Below, piece by piece: positions 1 to 6,097 of a DNA stretch of 6,252 nucleotides. Made by a program: the position numbers and the translations under genes. Under the pieces are notes generated by a model, which was not told the origin of the DNA, ran no database searches, and saw only the letters and a program-made list of their open reading frames with translations. This stretch comes from Candidatus Latescibacterota bacterium (GTDB lineage Bacteria; Latescibacterota; UBA2968; UBA8231), in the NCBI GenBank assembly GCA_022825185.1, contig JAJDYK010000251.1, positions 1 through 6,252 on the forward strand. The letters run 5' to 3'. The stretch's first letter is position 1; every line of letters begins with the position of its first letter.

Positions 1-735
1 TAGTAGCACGAGGACTTCGTCCGTCAGTACGTGATTGCGCGGCCGATCGCAGCGCCGAGCTTCCTCTTCGCGCCAAGCGGTCAACTCGCGGAGGATGGCC
101 AACTCGCGCCGGGAAGCGCGGCCCGTGCCCTTGATCCGCGTAAATTGCTCGCGTGGGTCTCGCTCCTCGTATAGCTGCGGGTCGTCGTACGCGGCCATTT
201 CCTCTGTCAGCCATGTGCTGCGACCAATTTCTTCGACGCGAGCTTGTAACACATCGCGCGTCTCGTGCAGATAGCGCACGTCCTCAATAGCGTACGCTAG
301 CTGGTCTTCGGAGAGCGGGCGGCGGACCCAATTGGTGAGCGTCTCGGTTTTGTCGAGGACCACGCCGAGGGTCTGCTCCAAAAGCTCGGCTAGCGAAGAG
401 GTAGAACTCATATTGGCAAGCCCGGCCGCACAGCGGGTGTCGAAGACGTTGCGCGGAAAAGCACCCGTGGCCCGGCGCAGGATAGCCAAATCCTGTTGGG
501 CGTCGTGGAGAATCAGTTCGACCTCTGGGTGTTCTAACAGGGCACCAAGGGGCGAGAGGTCCGCAATCGCCACTGGGTCGATCAGGTGGCAGTCGCCGTC
601 GGCGAGAGCCAATTGGATCACGCCTAGCTTGGGATAATAGGTGCGGTTCCAAACAAATTCAGTGTCTAGAGCAACGCGCTCACAGTCTAGAGCGCGTTCG
701 ATAAGTCCGGCAAGGGCCTTTGCTGTGTGAATCAT
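1..735 (-). CDS. rnd: Ribonuclease D, N-terminal 245 residues (3' end beyond window)
   Basis: This is a 3'-to-5' exoribonuclease of the DEDDy class, which in well-studied bacteria trims the 3' ends of tRNA precursors and other small RNAs in the cytoplasm. All exonuclease motifs are visible. Exo I is LDTEF with D24 and E26. Exo II is HDAQQDLAIL with D82. Exo III is YAIEDVRYL with Y148 and D152. Spacing closely follows E. coli RNase D. An HRDC domain begins near residue 208 (RRELAILRELTAWREEEA) and is cut by the window edge; the frame is open to base 1. The ATG at 733-735 is the only plausible start, because an in-frame TAA lies at 763-765 with no start codon between. No clear Shine-Dalgarno site precedes it. 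It follows the MFS gene by 50 nt, so read-through is possible, but no functional link to the cluster is implied. Confidence 0.93.
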   Translation of the reverse strand, partial: MIHTAKALAGLIERALDCERVALDTEFVWNRTYYPKLGVIQLALADGDCHLIDPVAIADLSPLGALLEHPEVELILHDAQQDLAILRRATGAFPRNVFDTRCAAGLANMSSTSSLAELLEQTLGVVLDKTETLTNWVRRPLSEDQLAYAIEDVRYLHETRDVLQARVEEIGRSTWLTEEMAAYDDPQLYEERDPREQFTRIKGTGRASRRELAILRELTAWREEEARRCDRPRNHVLTDEVLVLL

Positions 736-785
736 GCGTCCATGGGCATCTTGAAGTGAGGATTAAGCAACATACGACGGAGGCT

Positions 786-2087
786 CTAAGATGACAAGCG
801 CCAGAAGCGGCGCACGGGGGTTTGCTCCCGGTAACCGGCCAGCCGAGTACTGAGTAGCCAAGCCGCAACAAACGCGAACTGGACTGCACACAAATAAAAA
901 AGCGGCCCCCGCGGACCTGCCAGCGCAGCAGACCATTGGAAACAAGCCCCACCCGCGATGCCGCCGACAATACCGCCCAGTGCCGAAGCGTACATCGCAA
1001 GGGAGAACCCCTCGGCTTGGTACTCTTTGGAAACGGCGTCGAGCATCGCCCGCGATTGCCCCATCTGATGGCCGCCGTCCAGCGCACCCCAGAGCAGATA
1101 GACACCCCCCGCCCAAAGTGCAATCCACGGAAGTCCCGTAGGCAGGAAGAGCCAAGCGGGTGCCATGGCCGCCTGCAGCAACAGCGTAATGGTCAGCGGT
1201 CCTCGGCTGCCGTGCCGGTCCACCATCCGCCCCCAGCCATGCAGCCCAGCCACATAGCCGAGGGCTTGTACTGGCGTCATCCAGACGAAGTAGCTAACGG
1301 GCAGCCCCCCACCCGTGAGTGCTACGACCCACAGCGGGAAGGTTGCCGCTAGCACGGCTGTACGGGCCATAATGAAGAGGGTGTACGTGCGGATCTGGGG
1401 CGCGGCGAAGGCTTGGCGCAAGCGGCGAGTTAGACCCTCTTCGGGCGAGGACAGCGGTTGCTCAGCTACTGCGCGCACCAAAAAGGCCCCGCCGCAGGTG
1501 GAAAAAACCGCCAGAGCGAAGAGCGGACCGAAGTCGTTGGCCATGGGCTGCGAGCCGAGGTACCAGCCGATCAGGATGGGCAAGACGAGTTCGAGCAGGC
1601 GCTGCTGAAGGCGCATGCGAGTGAGAAAAGCACCGACCCCGCTGCTAGCGGTGTTGTCTTGGACTAGGGGCCACCAAGCGGTGTTGCCTGCTTGTTGTAT
1701 GAGACCACGGGCGCTAAACAGGGCTAGGCCTATCCAAGCAGCCCAAGCCCCATCCGCTGCGTAGAATGCCAACAGCGCCAGTGCTAGCCCCGCCGGCAAC
1801 GAGCAGAGCCTTCCCCAAAAGAAGAGCCCGGCCTTCCCGGTGCGGTGCATGAGTTGCAACCCGACGACGCGCCCCATCTTCTGGAGGTACTCGCTGGTGG
1901 CGACTAAGCCGATGAGAAAAGGCGAAGCACCAAGAGAGAGAAGAAAGAGAGGGACGATGGAGGTGAGGAGAGCGTTGTTGATCGAGCCGCTAACGGCGAC
2001 GCCGATCAGCCGCGACTGGCTGCGGCGGCGAGCTGCGGGGGAAAGTCTGTGGGTGGGGTTTGCCGGGTTGCTTGAGGTGTCGGGCAT
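786..2087 (-). CDS. Major facilitator superfamily (MFS) transporter, substrate unknown
   Basis: The 433-residue product is an inner-membrane secondary carrier of typical MFS length. A basic N-terminal tail of about 27 residues precedes roughly 11-12 hydrophobic segments, for example near residues 28-50, 55-66, 96-125, 165-178, 187-205, 234-257, 264-282, 298-315, 320-336, 362-382 and 396-415. GWGRMVDRHGSR (284-295) resembles the MFS cytoplasmic loop motif (G-x-x-x-D-R-x-G-R) and marks the start of the second six-helix half. The ATG at 2085-2087 gives a complete first helix, but the sequence before it (TTTTCTTCTTTTC) has no Shine-Dalgarno site. The gene lies 85 nt after the sulfatase pair on the same strand, with a candidate operator in the gap. 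Uptake or export of the small sulfated substrate or product handled by the upstream enzymes is inference; residues alone do not reveal the substrate or direction. Confidence 0.85.
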   Translation of the reverse strand: MPDTSSNPANPTHRLSPAARRRSQSRLIGVAVSGSINNALLTSIVPLFLLSLGASPFLIGLVATSEYLQKMGRVVGLQLMHRTGKAGLFFWGRLCSLPAGLALALLAFYAADGAWAAWIGLALFSARGLIQQAGNTAWWPLVQDNTASSGVGAFLTRMRLQQRLLELVLPILIGWYLGSQPMANDFGPLFALAVFSTCGGAFLVRAVAEQPLSSPEEGLTRRLRQAFAAPQIRTYTLFIMARTAVLAATFPLWVVALTGGGLPVSYFVWMTPVQALGYVAGLHGWGRMVDRHGSRGPLTITLLLQAAMAPAWLFLPTGLPWIALWAGGVYLLWGALDGGHQMGQSRAMLDAVSKEYQAEGFSLAMYASALGGIVGGIAGGACFQWSAALAGPRGPLFYLCAVQFAFVAAWLLSTRLAGYREQTPVRRFWRLSS

Positions 2088-2118
2088 GAAAAGAAGAAAA
2101 GGCCGACAGTACGTCCGG

Positions 2119-2130
2119 GCAAATTGCGTT
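2119..2130 (-). promoter_or_regulatory. Candidate operator, copy 2 of AACGCAATTTGC
   Basis: Second exact copy of the 12-bp sequence found in the divergent promoter region. It lies in the 85-nt gap between the sulfatase stop and the MFS start, about 32 bp before the MFS start codon. No good sigma70 boxes could be assigned next to it, so a separate MFS promoter remains unproven. Its presence suggests that the transporter is controlled by the same regulator as the enzyme operon. Confidence 0.4.
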
Positions 2131-2138
2131 CAGCGCTC

Positions 2139-2152
2139 GCGCATCAATGCGC
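2139..2152. repeat. Small inverted repeat in the sulfatase-MFS gap
   Basis: GCGCATCAATGCGC is a perfect palindrome with 6-bp arms around a CA centre (5-bp stem with a 4-nt loop as RNA). An overlapping alternative pairing of AGCGC (2132-2136) with GCGCT (2149-2153) is possible. There is no U-run after it on either strand, so it is not a classic intrinsic terminator. It could act as a weak pause, an mRNA-stabilising hairpin separating enzyme and transporter messages, or a protein site. Confidence 0.3.
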
Positions 2153-2172
2153 TAAACGGGTGCTGCTCAACA

Positions 2173-3618
2173 TCACTTGTGCGATCTAAACGCGGCCTTT
2201 TCCCCGGGCATGGGCGAATGGTCGAAGGCACCGCGCTGAATTACCTCAGCAGTCCCGCCCGCCGCTTCGATGGTTGCCCGCTGGCTGGCATGGGCCTGTT
2301 CGTCAACCGCTTCTGGGTCGAGTAAGGCGCGCAACTCTCTTTCGCAATCTCGCAATAGATCTTGGTACTCTGGGATGCCGGACAAATCGTTTAGCTCGTC
2401 GGGATCCTCCGCCAAGTCGAAAAGCTGCGGCGGTGCGCCGACGTAGTAATTGTACTTGTAGCGATTGCGGCGCAGCATATAGGTGCCGTGCTCAGTGCCG
2501 AGTGCGTGATACTCGCTAAAGACGGTGCGCTCTTGATCGTCCTCTCGTGCGATCTGCCACAGCGACCGACCGGGTAGATCTTCGTCGCTCAACGCAGCCC
2601 CAACGCATTCGAGCGCGGTTGGAAAACAATCCACCAAAGAAACCGGCGTCTGCACCACCTTCCCCGCCGGCACGTCAGGCCCAGCCATAATCATCGGCAC
2701 CGCCGCGGCCTCGTCGTAGAGCGTGAACTTGCCGAAGATGCCTCGAGCTCCCAAACACTCGCCGTGGTCGGAGGTATAAAGCACGCGGGTGGAGTCCGTT
2801 AGGCCGAACTCATCGAGCGCACTGAGTACGCGACCGATCTGCTGGTCGAGGTAGGTCGTAGTCCCGTAGTACGCGGCTGTAACTCGCCGCACCGTTTCTT
2901 CGCTGTGCCCTTGGTCGAAGCGGAAGAAGCGGCGGAAGTAGTCTAGCGCCGGATGATCGGGCCACGTGTCAGGCGTCCACTGTGGTGGCAGCGGCACGTC
3001 TGCAAGCGGGTATTGGGCGTAGATTTCCGGCGGGGCGATATAGGGTGGATGCGGGCAGACGAAATTGAGGAAGACCACCCAAGGCTTGGCATCGTCGCGG
3101 TGCTCGGCGAGCCAGCGCAAGGCGTGTTCGGTACAGCGGGCGTCGTACTGCAAATAAGTCGAATCGCCCGCGCCCGCCCGCCCAAGCTCGCCGTGCTTGT
3201 CGCGCAAGGGCGGCTGATCGCGGATGCAGCCGAGGACATCGCCGACGCCATCGACTACGTGCAACGGCTCGATTTCCTCGCTAAATCCGTGGTCTGCGCC
3301 TTGCCCCTTGAAGTGCAACTTGCCAATAGAGTCGCAGCAGAAGCCTTGGTCGCGCAGGCGCTGGTGCCAAGAGACAGGTGTGCCATCGTAGGGATGCCCG
3401 TTGTCCCAGTAGCCGATCTGATGCACGTAGCGGCCGGTGGCGAGCGACGCGCGAGCGGGGACGCAGATCGGGCAGTTGGTGTAGGCGTTCTGGAAGCGGG
3501 TGCCGCGTGCAGCTAAGGCGTCCAAGTGGGGCGTCTGCACCAGCGGATGGCCGTAGCAGCCGCTGGCGAGCCGGTGGTGCTGGTCGGACAAGATGAAGAG
3601 GAAATTGCGCGGTTTCAC
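2173..3618 (-). CDS. Type I sulfatase (alkaline phosphatase superfamily), choline-sulfatase/PMH-like metal site, GTG start
   Basis: The predicted 481-residue hydrolase should cleave a sulfate (possibly phosphonate or phosphate) ester using formylglycine. The maturation motif is C52-V-P-A-R56 within CPICVPARASLATG, so Cys52 should become FGly through an FGE or anSME encoded elsewhere. Likely metal ligands are D12-Q13 (ILSDQHH) and D284-H285 (YTSDHGECLG). Other active-site candidates are K100 and H102 (GKLHF), H190 (CPHPPY) and K297. The Asp-Gln first pair is the type found in choline sulfatase and phosphonate monoester hydrolase. There is no signal peptide, so a cytoplasmic location is likely. 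GTG at 3616-3618 is chosen because the family core begins directly there (KPRNFLFILSD), GGGAG precedes it, and it overlaps the upstream sulfatase stop as GTGA. The frame stays open upstream to 3963, but that Arg/Pro-rich stretch is the other gene out of frame. The natural substrate is unknown. Confidence 0.9.
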   Translation of the reverse strand: MKPRNFLFILSDQHHRLASGCYGHPLVQTPHLDALAARGTRFQNAYTNCPICVPARASLATGRYVHQIGYWDNGHPYDGTPVSWHQRLRDQGFCCDSIGKLHFKGQGADHGFSEEIEPLHVVDGVGDVLGCIRDQPPLRDKHGELGRAGAGDSTYLQYDARCTEHALRWLAEHRDDAKPWVVFLNFVCPHPPYIAPPEIYAQYPLADVPLPPQWTPDTWPDHPALDYFRRFFRFDQGHSEETVRRVTAAYYGTTTYLDQQIGRVLSALDEFGLTDSTRVLYTSDHGECLGARGIFGKFTLYDEAAAVPMIMAGPDVPAGKVVQTPVSLVDCFPTALECVGAALSDEDLPGRSLWQIAREDDQERTVFSEYHALGTEHGTYMLRRNRYKYNYYVGAPPQLFDLAEDPDELNDLSGIPEYQDLLRDCERELRALLDPEAVDEQAHASQRATIEAAGGTAEVIQRGAFDHSPMPGEKAAFRSHK

Positions 3619-3627
3619 GGCGCTCCC
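3615..3627 (-). promoter_or_regulatory. GTGA stop/start overlap with GGGAG ribosome binding site
   Basis: The GTG start (3616-3618) of the downstream sulfatase shares bases with the TGA stop (3615-3617) of the upstream one. GGGAG lies at 3623-3627, 4 nt before the GTG. This arrangement supports termination-reinitiation and decides the start: it excludes the 115-codon upstream extension of the open frame. Confidence 0.75.
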
Positions 3628-5093
3628 ACGACTTTGTCGGCACCGATCTGGGGTGGTACGGGATAATGCTGGCCTCGTTGACCAGAGAGGCTGCGGTTGG
3701 GACCGGGTGCCCATTGCTGGTCGGGTAGGCCGACGAGTTGCTCGTCTTTGACCCAGGCTTCGTCGCCGCCGTAGAGTTCGCCGACGAGGCGCTCGCTGAG
3801 CTGGGCTTGGATTGCGGCGTGGTCGGGTGAGCCCGCTAGGTCGTTTAGCTCGCTGGGATCGCTTGCGAGGTCGAAGAGCTGGACGCGGTTGCCGACGGGA
3901 TAGTAGATCAGCTTGTGTCGCCCCGCGTGGATCATGCGGGTGGCCGTCGCCCCTTCGCCGCATTCGCCGTAGAGATAACTGCGCCGTTCCTCGCCGACCA
4001 TCGATAAGCCTTCGACGGTGTCGGGGATGTCGATGCCCGCTAAATCGAGCAAAGTCGGCATGACGTCCTGCCAGCCGACGAGGCGGTCATCGACCGTATG
4101 GTGCGGCACTCGTCCGTCCCGGCCTCCGAGCAAGATCATCGGCACGTTGGCCGACTGCTCGTAGTAGAGGCGCTTGGCCCAGAGGCCGTGGTTGCCGAGC
4201 ATGTCGCCGTGGTCCGCCGTGAAGCAAATAATGGTATTGTCGAGCAGTCCTTCCTCGCGCAGAGTGCCGATGACCACGCGAAGCTGGTGGTCAATCTGGG
4301 TGCAGAGCGCGTAGAAGGCGCGGCGAATGCGCAGCACCTCCGGCCCCTTGAGGTGGGTTTTGGCACCCTGATTGACTTTGAGCGAATAGGGCAGATCGTC
4401 AAAGTCTCGTGCCCAAGTGCCGTGGTGCGGCGCGTCGATCTCAATATCGCGGTAGAGGTCGAGATAGCTCTGCAAGGGTACCAGCGGCGGATGCGGATGG
4501 CGGAAGGACAGGTACCAGAAGCCGGGCTTGGCCGGGTTGCGTCGCTTAATCATCCGGCTCATCTGGTGCGCCGCCCAAGTGGTGGGGTGGCAGTCCTCGG
4601 GCAAGTGCCAAGGGCGGAAGGAGTATTCGTTGTTGCTCATGCCGTGGGCAAATCCCATGCCCGCATGGCCTTTATCCGCGAGGAATAGATCGTAGTCGTC
4701 AACCGCTCCCAAGTGCGGTCGGCCCTCTTCGTCGAGGAGCACGTCGTCGAAACCGATGCGGTCGCGCTGGGGAAAGACGTGGAGCTTGCCGACGGCATAC
4801 GCTTGGTAGCCTGCGTCGCGGAAGGTCTGCGCCACGGTCGGCAGCTCGGGCATGGGTGCGGTCGTTTTGAAGACTCGGTCGCCGTGGGTGCGCGGCGAAG
4901 TGCCCGTCATCAGGGTGCGACGAGCGGGGATGCAGACCGGGCATTCGCTGTAGGCGTTGGGGAAGCGGGTGCCGCTGCGGGCTAAGGAGTCGAGGGTGGG
5001 GGTGAGAATGGCGGAATGGTTGACCTCGCCCAGAAGGGAAGCGGACCAATGGTCAGTGGAAATCAGGAGGACGTGCGGTCTGTCGTTTGCCAT
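3615..5093 (-). CDS. Type I sulfatase (alkaline phosphatase superfamily), second paralogue
   Basis: This is a 492-residue formylglycine-type sulfatase. The motif C54-I-P-A-R58 (CPVCIPARRTLMTG) marks the Cys to be converted to FGly. Probable metal ligands are D14-H15 (ISTDHWS) and D294-H295 (FTADHGDMLGNHG). K103 and H105 (GKLH), H199 and H201 (FRHPHPP) and K307 (LWAKRLYYE) are further candidate active-site residues. The sulfatase C-terminal subdomain motif VQLFDLASDPSELNDLAG lies at 404-421. No signal peptide is present. The ATG at 5091-5093 sits 4 nt after the dioxygenase stop, with AGGTGG at 5103-5108 as a Shine-Dalgarno site inside the end of that gene. The 3' end overlaps the next sulfatase by 4 nt. 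Motifs show clear paralogy with that neighbour, but tails and active-site loops differ, so the two probably act on different esters or on different positions of one compound. The substrate cannot be read from the sequence. Confidence 0.92.
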   Translation of the reverse strand: MANDRPHVLLISTDHWSASLLGEVNHSAILTPTLDSLARSGTRFPNAYSECPVCIPARRTLMTGTSPRTHGDRVFKTTAPMPELPTVAQTFRDAGYQAYAVGKLHVFPQRDRIGFDDVLLDEEGRPHLGAVDDYDLFLADKGHAGMGFAHGMSNNEYSFRPWHLPEDCHPTTWAAHQMSRMIKRRNPAKPGFWYLSFRHPHPPLVPLQSYLDLYRDIEIDAPHHGTWARDFDDLPYSLKVNQGAKTHLKGPEVLRIRRAFYALCTQIDHQLRVVIGTLREEGLLDNTIICFTADHGDMLGNHGLWAKRLYYEQSANVPMILLGGRDGRVPHHTVDDRLVGWQDVMPTLLDLAGIDIPDTVEGLSMVGEERRSYLYGECGEGATATRMIHAGRHKLIYYPVGNRVQLFDLASDPSELNDLAGSPDHAAIQAQLSERLVGELYGGDEAWVKDEQLVGLPDQQWAPGPNRSLSGQRGQHYPVPPQIGADKVVGAP

Positions 5094-5097
5094 CGGT

Positions 5098-5958
5098 TCA
5101 GGCCACCTCGTAGTCGCGCTCGGGCCGGGTCGGGTTGCCCCAGTGGCCAGCCGGGTCGGCGGCGTTGATCAGCACGCCTTCCTTCTCCCAAGAGTAGCCG
5201 GGAATCGCGCGCACGTCAGGGGTGCAGTAGCGCAGCGTTAGCCCACAGCGACGGCGATCCGATTCGTTGTAATGCGAGCTGTGCAAAAGCAGGTCGGAGT
5301 GGATCGAGACTTCGCCGGCCTTGAGCTCGACATCGACGACCTCGCCGTAGTGCTCGACATCATCTACCGTCTGATTGAGGACGTTGTTTTCCGAGGCGTC
5401 GCTCGGGCGGAATTCAAGTTGGCCGTAGCGGTGCGAGCCGGCGACGAAGCGCATACAGCCATTGTCGATGTCAGCGTCGTCAATGGCCAGCCAGACGGTC
5501 ACCGTCTTGGAGGGAGTCAGCGGCCAGTAGCTGGCGTCCTGATGCCAGGAGATGGTGGTGCCGTCTTTGGGCATCTTGCAGAAGTAGTGCGAGGCGAGGC
5601 CGATCAGTTCGGGGCCGAGGAGATCGTGGACGCAGGCGAGGATTTTGGGGTGGTGCATGAGGTCATAGACCTTGGCGAATTTGAGATGCGCCGAACTGAG
5701 GGTAAAGCTGCCATAGCCGGCGGCCATGACCTTTCTCAGTTGCTCGTCGAAAAAGGCCCGGTGCTCGGCAATCTCGGCGTCGTCGAAAATGCGAAAGCCC
5801 TTGAGGTAGCCGTCGCGGTTGAAAGCGGCGACCTGTTCGGTAGTGAGGGTGGTGGGGTCATCGACCGTGCTGGGGTAGAAGCGCAAGTCGCGGTCCATTT
5901 CGCGCAGTTCGTCGTGGGTCGGCGCGGCCTTGAAGGTGTAGTCAATTTGGTTCGTCAT
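5098..5958 (-). CDS. Phytanoyl-CoA dioxygenase (PhyH) family Fe(II)/2-oxoglutarate oxygenase
   Basis: This 286-residue oxygenase of the PhyH family should couple 2-oxoglutarate decarboxylation to hydroxylation of an organic substrate. The double-stranded beta-helix carries the facial triad H139-Q-D141 (SWHQDASYW) and distal H226 (LLLHSSHYN). R237 in DRRRCGLTLRY lies eleven residues later, as in human PAHX (H264/R275), and should bind the 2-oxoglutarate carboxylate. The Asp is retained, which argues for a hydroxylase rather than a PhyH-type halogenase. FVAGSHRYGQLEF (171-183) is another family hallmark. No signal peptide is visible. The ATG at 5956-5958 is supported by AGGAG at 5968-5972 with 9-nt spacing. 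It is the first gene of the minus-strand operon with the sulfatases. Such proteins often hydroxylate small carboxylates, alkyl chains or natural products; fatty acyl-CoA need not be the substrate. Oxygenation before or after desulfation is inference from context. Confidence 0.9.
   Translation of the reverse strand: MTNQIDYTFKAAPTHDELREMDRDLRFYPSTVDDPTTLTTEQVAAFNRDGYLKGFRIFDDAEIAEHRAFFDEQLRKVMAAGYGSFTLSSAHLKFAKVYDLMHHPKILACVHDLLGPELIGLASHYFCKMPKDGTTISWHQDASYWPLTPSKTVTVWLAIDDADIDNGCMRFVAGSHRYGQLEFRPSDASENNVLNQTVDDVEHYGEVVDVELKAGEVSIHSDLLLHSSHYNESDRRRCGLTLRYCTPDVRAIPGYSWEKEGVLINAADPAGHWGNPTRPERDYEVA
5103..5108 (-). promoter_or_regulatory. Ribosome binding site of the upstream sulfatase, inside the dioxygenase gene
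   Basis: AGGTGG on the minus strand (5 of 6 to AGGAGG), 9 nt before the ATG at 5091-5093. It lies within the last codons of the dioxygenase gene, consistent with coupled translation across a 4-nt gap. Confidence 0.55.
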
Positions 5959-5967
5959 GGCGTCATT

Positions 5968-5972
5968 CTCCT
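5968..5972 (-). promoter_or_regulatory. Ribosome binding site of the dioxygenase gene
   Basis: AGGAG on the minus strand, 9 nt before the ATG at 5956-5958. It fixes the start of the first gene of the operon. Confidence 0.7.
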
Positions 5973-5988
5973 AACAGACAGGTTCGGA

Positions 5989-6017
5989 AATAAAACGCAA
6001 TTTGCTCCTTGTCTCAA
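5989..6017 (-). promoter_or_regulatory. Candidate sigma70-type promoter for the dioxygenase-sulfatase operon
   Basis: On the minus strand, TTGAGA (plus-strand 6012-6017, 5 of 6 to TTGACA) and TTTATT (5989-5994, 4 of 6 to TATAAT) are separated by exactly 17 bp. Transcription would start near 5982, leaving a leader of about 24 nt that contains the AGGAG site of the dioxygenase gene. This is the best-scoring pair I could find by eye in the divergent gap. Two small palindromes overlap it. Confidence 0.45.
5994..6005 (+). promoter_or_regulatory. Candidate operator, copy 1 of AACGCAATTTGC
   Basis: This 12-bp sequence recurs exactly (in inverse orientation) at 2119-2130 upstream of the MFS gene. 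Its core GCAATTTGC (5997-6005) is an odd palindrome with 4-bp arms, a shape usual for dimeric repressors or activators. Here it sits within the spacer of the proposed dioxygenase promoter and touches its -10 box, where a bound protein would block transcription. The cognate regulator is not in this window. Confidence 0.4.
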
Positions 6018-6019
6018 GG
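6007..6019. promoter_or_regulatory. 13-bp palindrome CCTTGTCTCAAGG over the -35 box
   Basis: Perfect 5-bp arms (CCTTG/CAAGG) flank a 3-nt centre. It overlaps the proposed minus-strand -35 element (6012-6017) and lies 12 bp centre to centre from the GCAATTTGC palindrome. It is a possible regulator site. No second copy was seen in the MFS upstream gap, so it could be a chance palindrome. Confidence 0.25.
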
Positions 6020-6047
6020 GCGATGGGCGGGACAAGCACAAGCGGGG

Positions 6048-6076
6048 TTGTGAGCGGGTCTCCCTAAATATATCTT
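6048..6076 (+). promoter_or_regulatory. Weak candidate promoter for the cupin gene
   Basis: On the plus strand, TTGTGA (6048-6053) and TATCTT (6071-6076) are separated by 17 bp, each matching the sigma70 consensus at 4 of 6 positions. The surrounding CTAAATATATCTT is the most AT-rich patch of the gap. The implied transcript start lies almost on the Shine-Dalgarno site, giving a very short leader, so an alternative -10 such as TAAATA or TATATC is equally possible. Confidence 0.25.
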
Positions 6077-6084
6077 GGGCGCAA

Positions 6085-6090
6085 AAGGAG
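6085..6090 (+). promoter_or_regulatory. Ribosome binding site of the cupin gene
   Basis: AAGGAG, 7 nt before the ATG at 6098-6100. It is the strongest Shine-Dalgarno match in the window and supports this short partial reading frame as a real gene. Confidence 0.75.
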
Positions 6091-6097
6091 AAGGACT

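Noticed and set aside
736..785. Possible terminator or promoter between the MFS and RNase D genes
   Set aside because: No stem with a U-run and no convincing -35/-10 pair was found in these 50 nt. Read-through or a promoter inside the MFS gene is possible, but the sequence does not show it.
680..1155. Minus-strand open frames of 130-147 codons overlapping the end of the MFS gene
   Set aside because: They are out-of-frame readings of the MFS coding sequence. One ends at the TAA at 763-765, which only serves to fix the RNase D start.
2088..2172. A sigma70 promoter for the MFS gene in the sulfatase-MFS gap
   Set aside because: Pairs such as TTGAGC/TTGATG and TTGATG/ATTTGC have 17-bp spacing but very poor -10 elements, so none was listed as a feature.
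3619..3963. A 115-codon in-frame N-terminal extension of the downstream sulfatase
   Set aside because: It is Arg/Pro-rich, resembles no domain, and lies wholly inside the upstream sulfatase gene in another frame. The family core starts exactly at the GTG at 3616-3618, which has a ribosome binding site and a GTGA overlap.
2953..4688. Plus-strand open frames at 2953-3516 and 4098-4688 opposite the sulfatases
   Set aside because: Both are mirror frames of conserved sulfatase coding sequence, with no ribosome binding site or domain of their own.
6008..6036. Inverted repeat CTTGTC ... GACAAG with a 17-nt gap in the divergent region
   Set aside because: Only 6-bp arms and no following U-run. It overlaps the better CCTTGTCTCAAGG palindrome and is likely to occur by chance.
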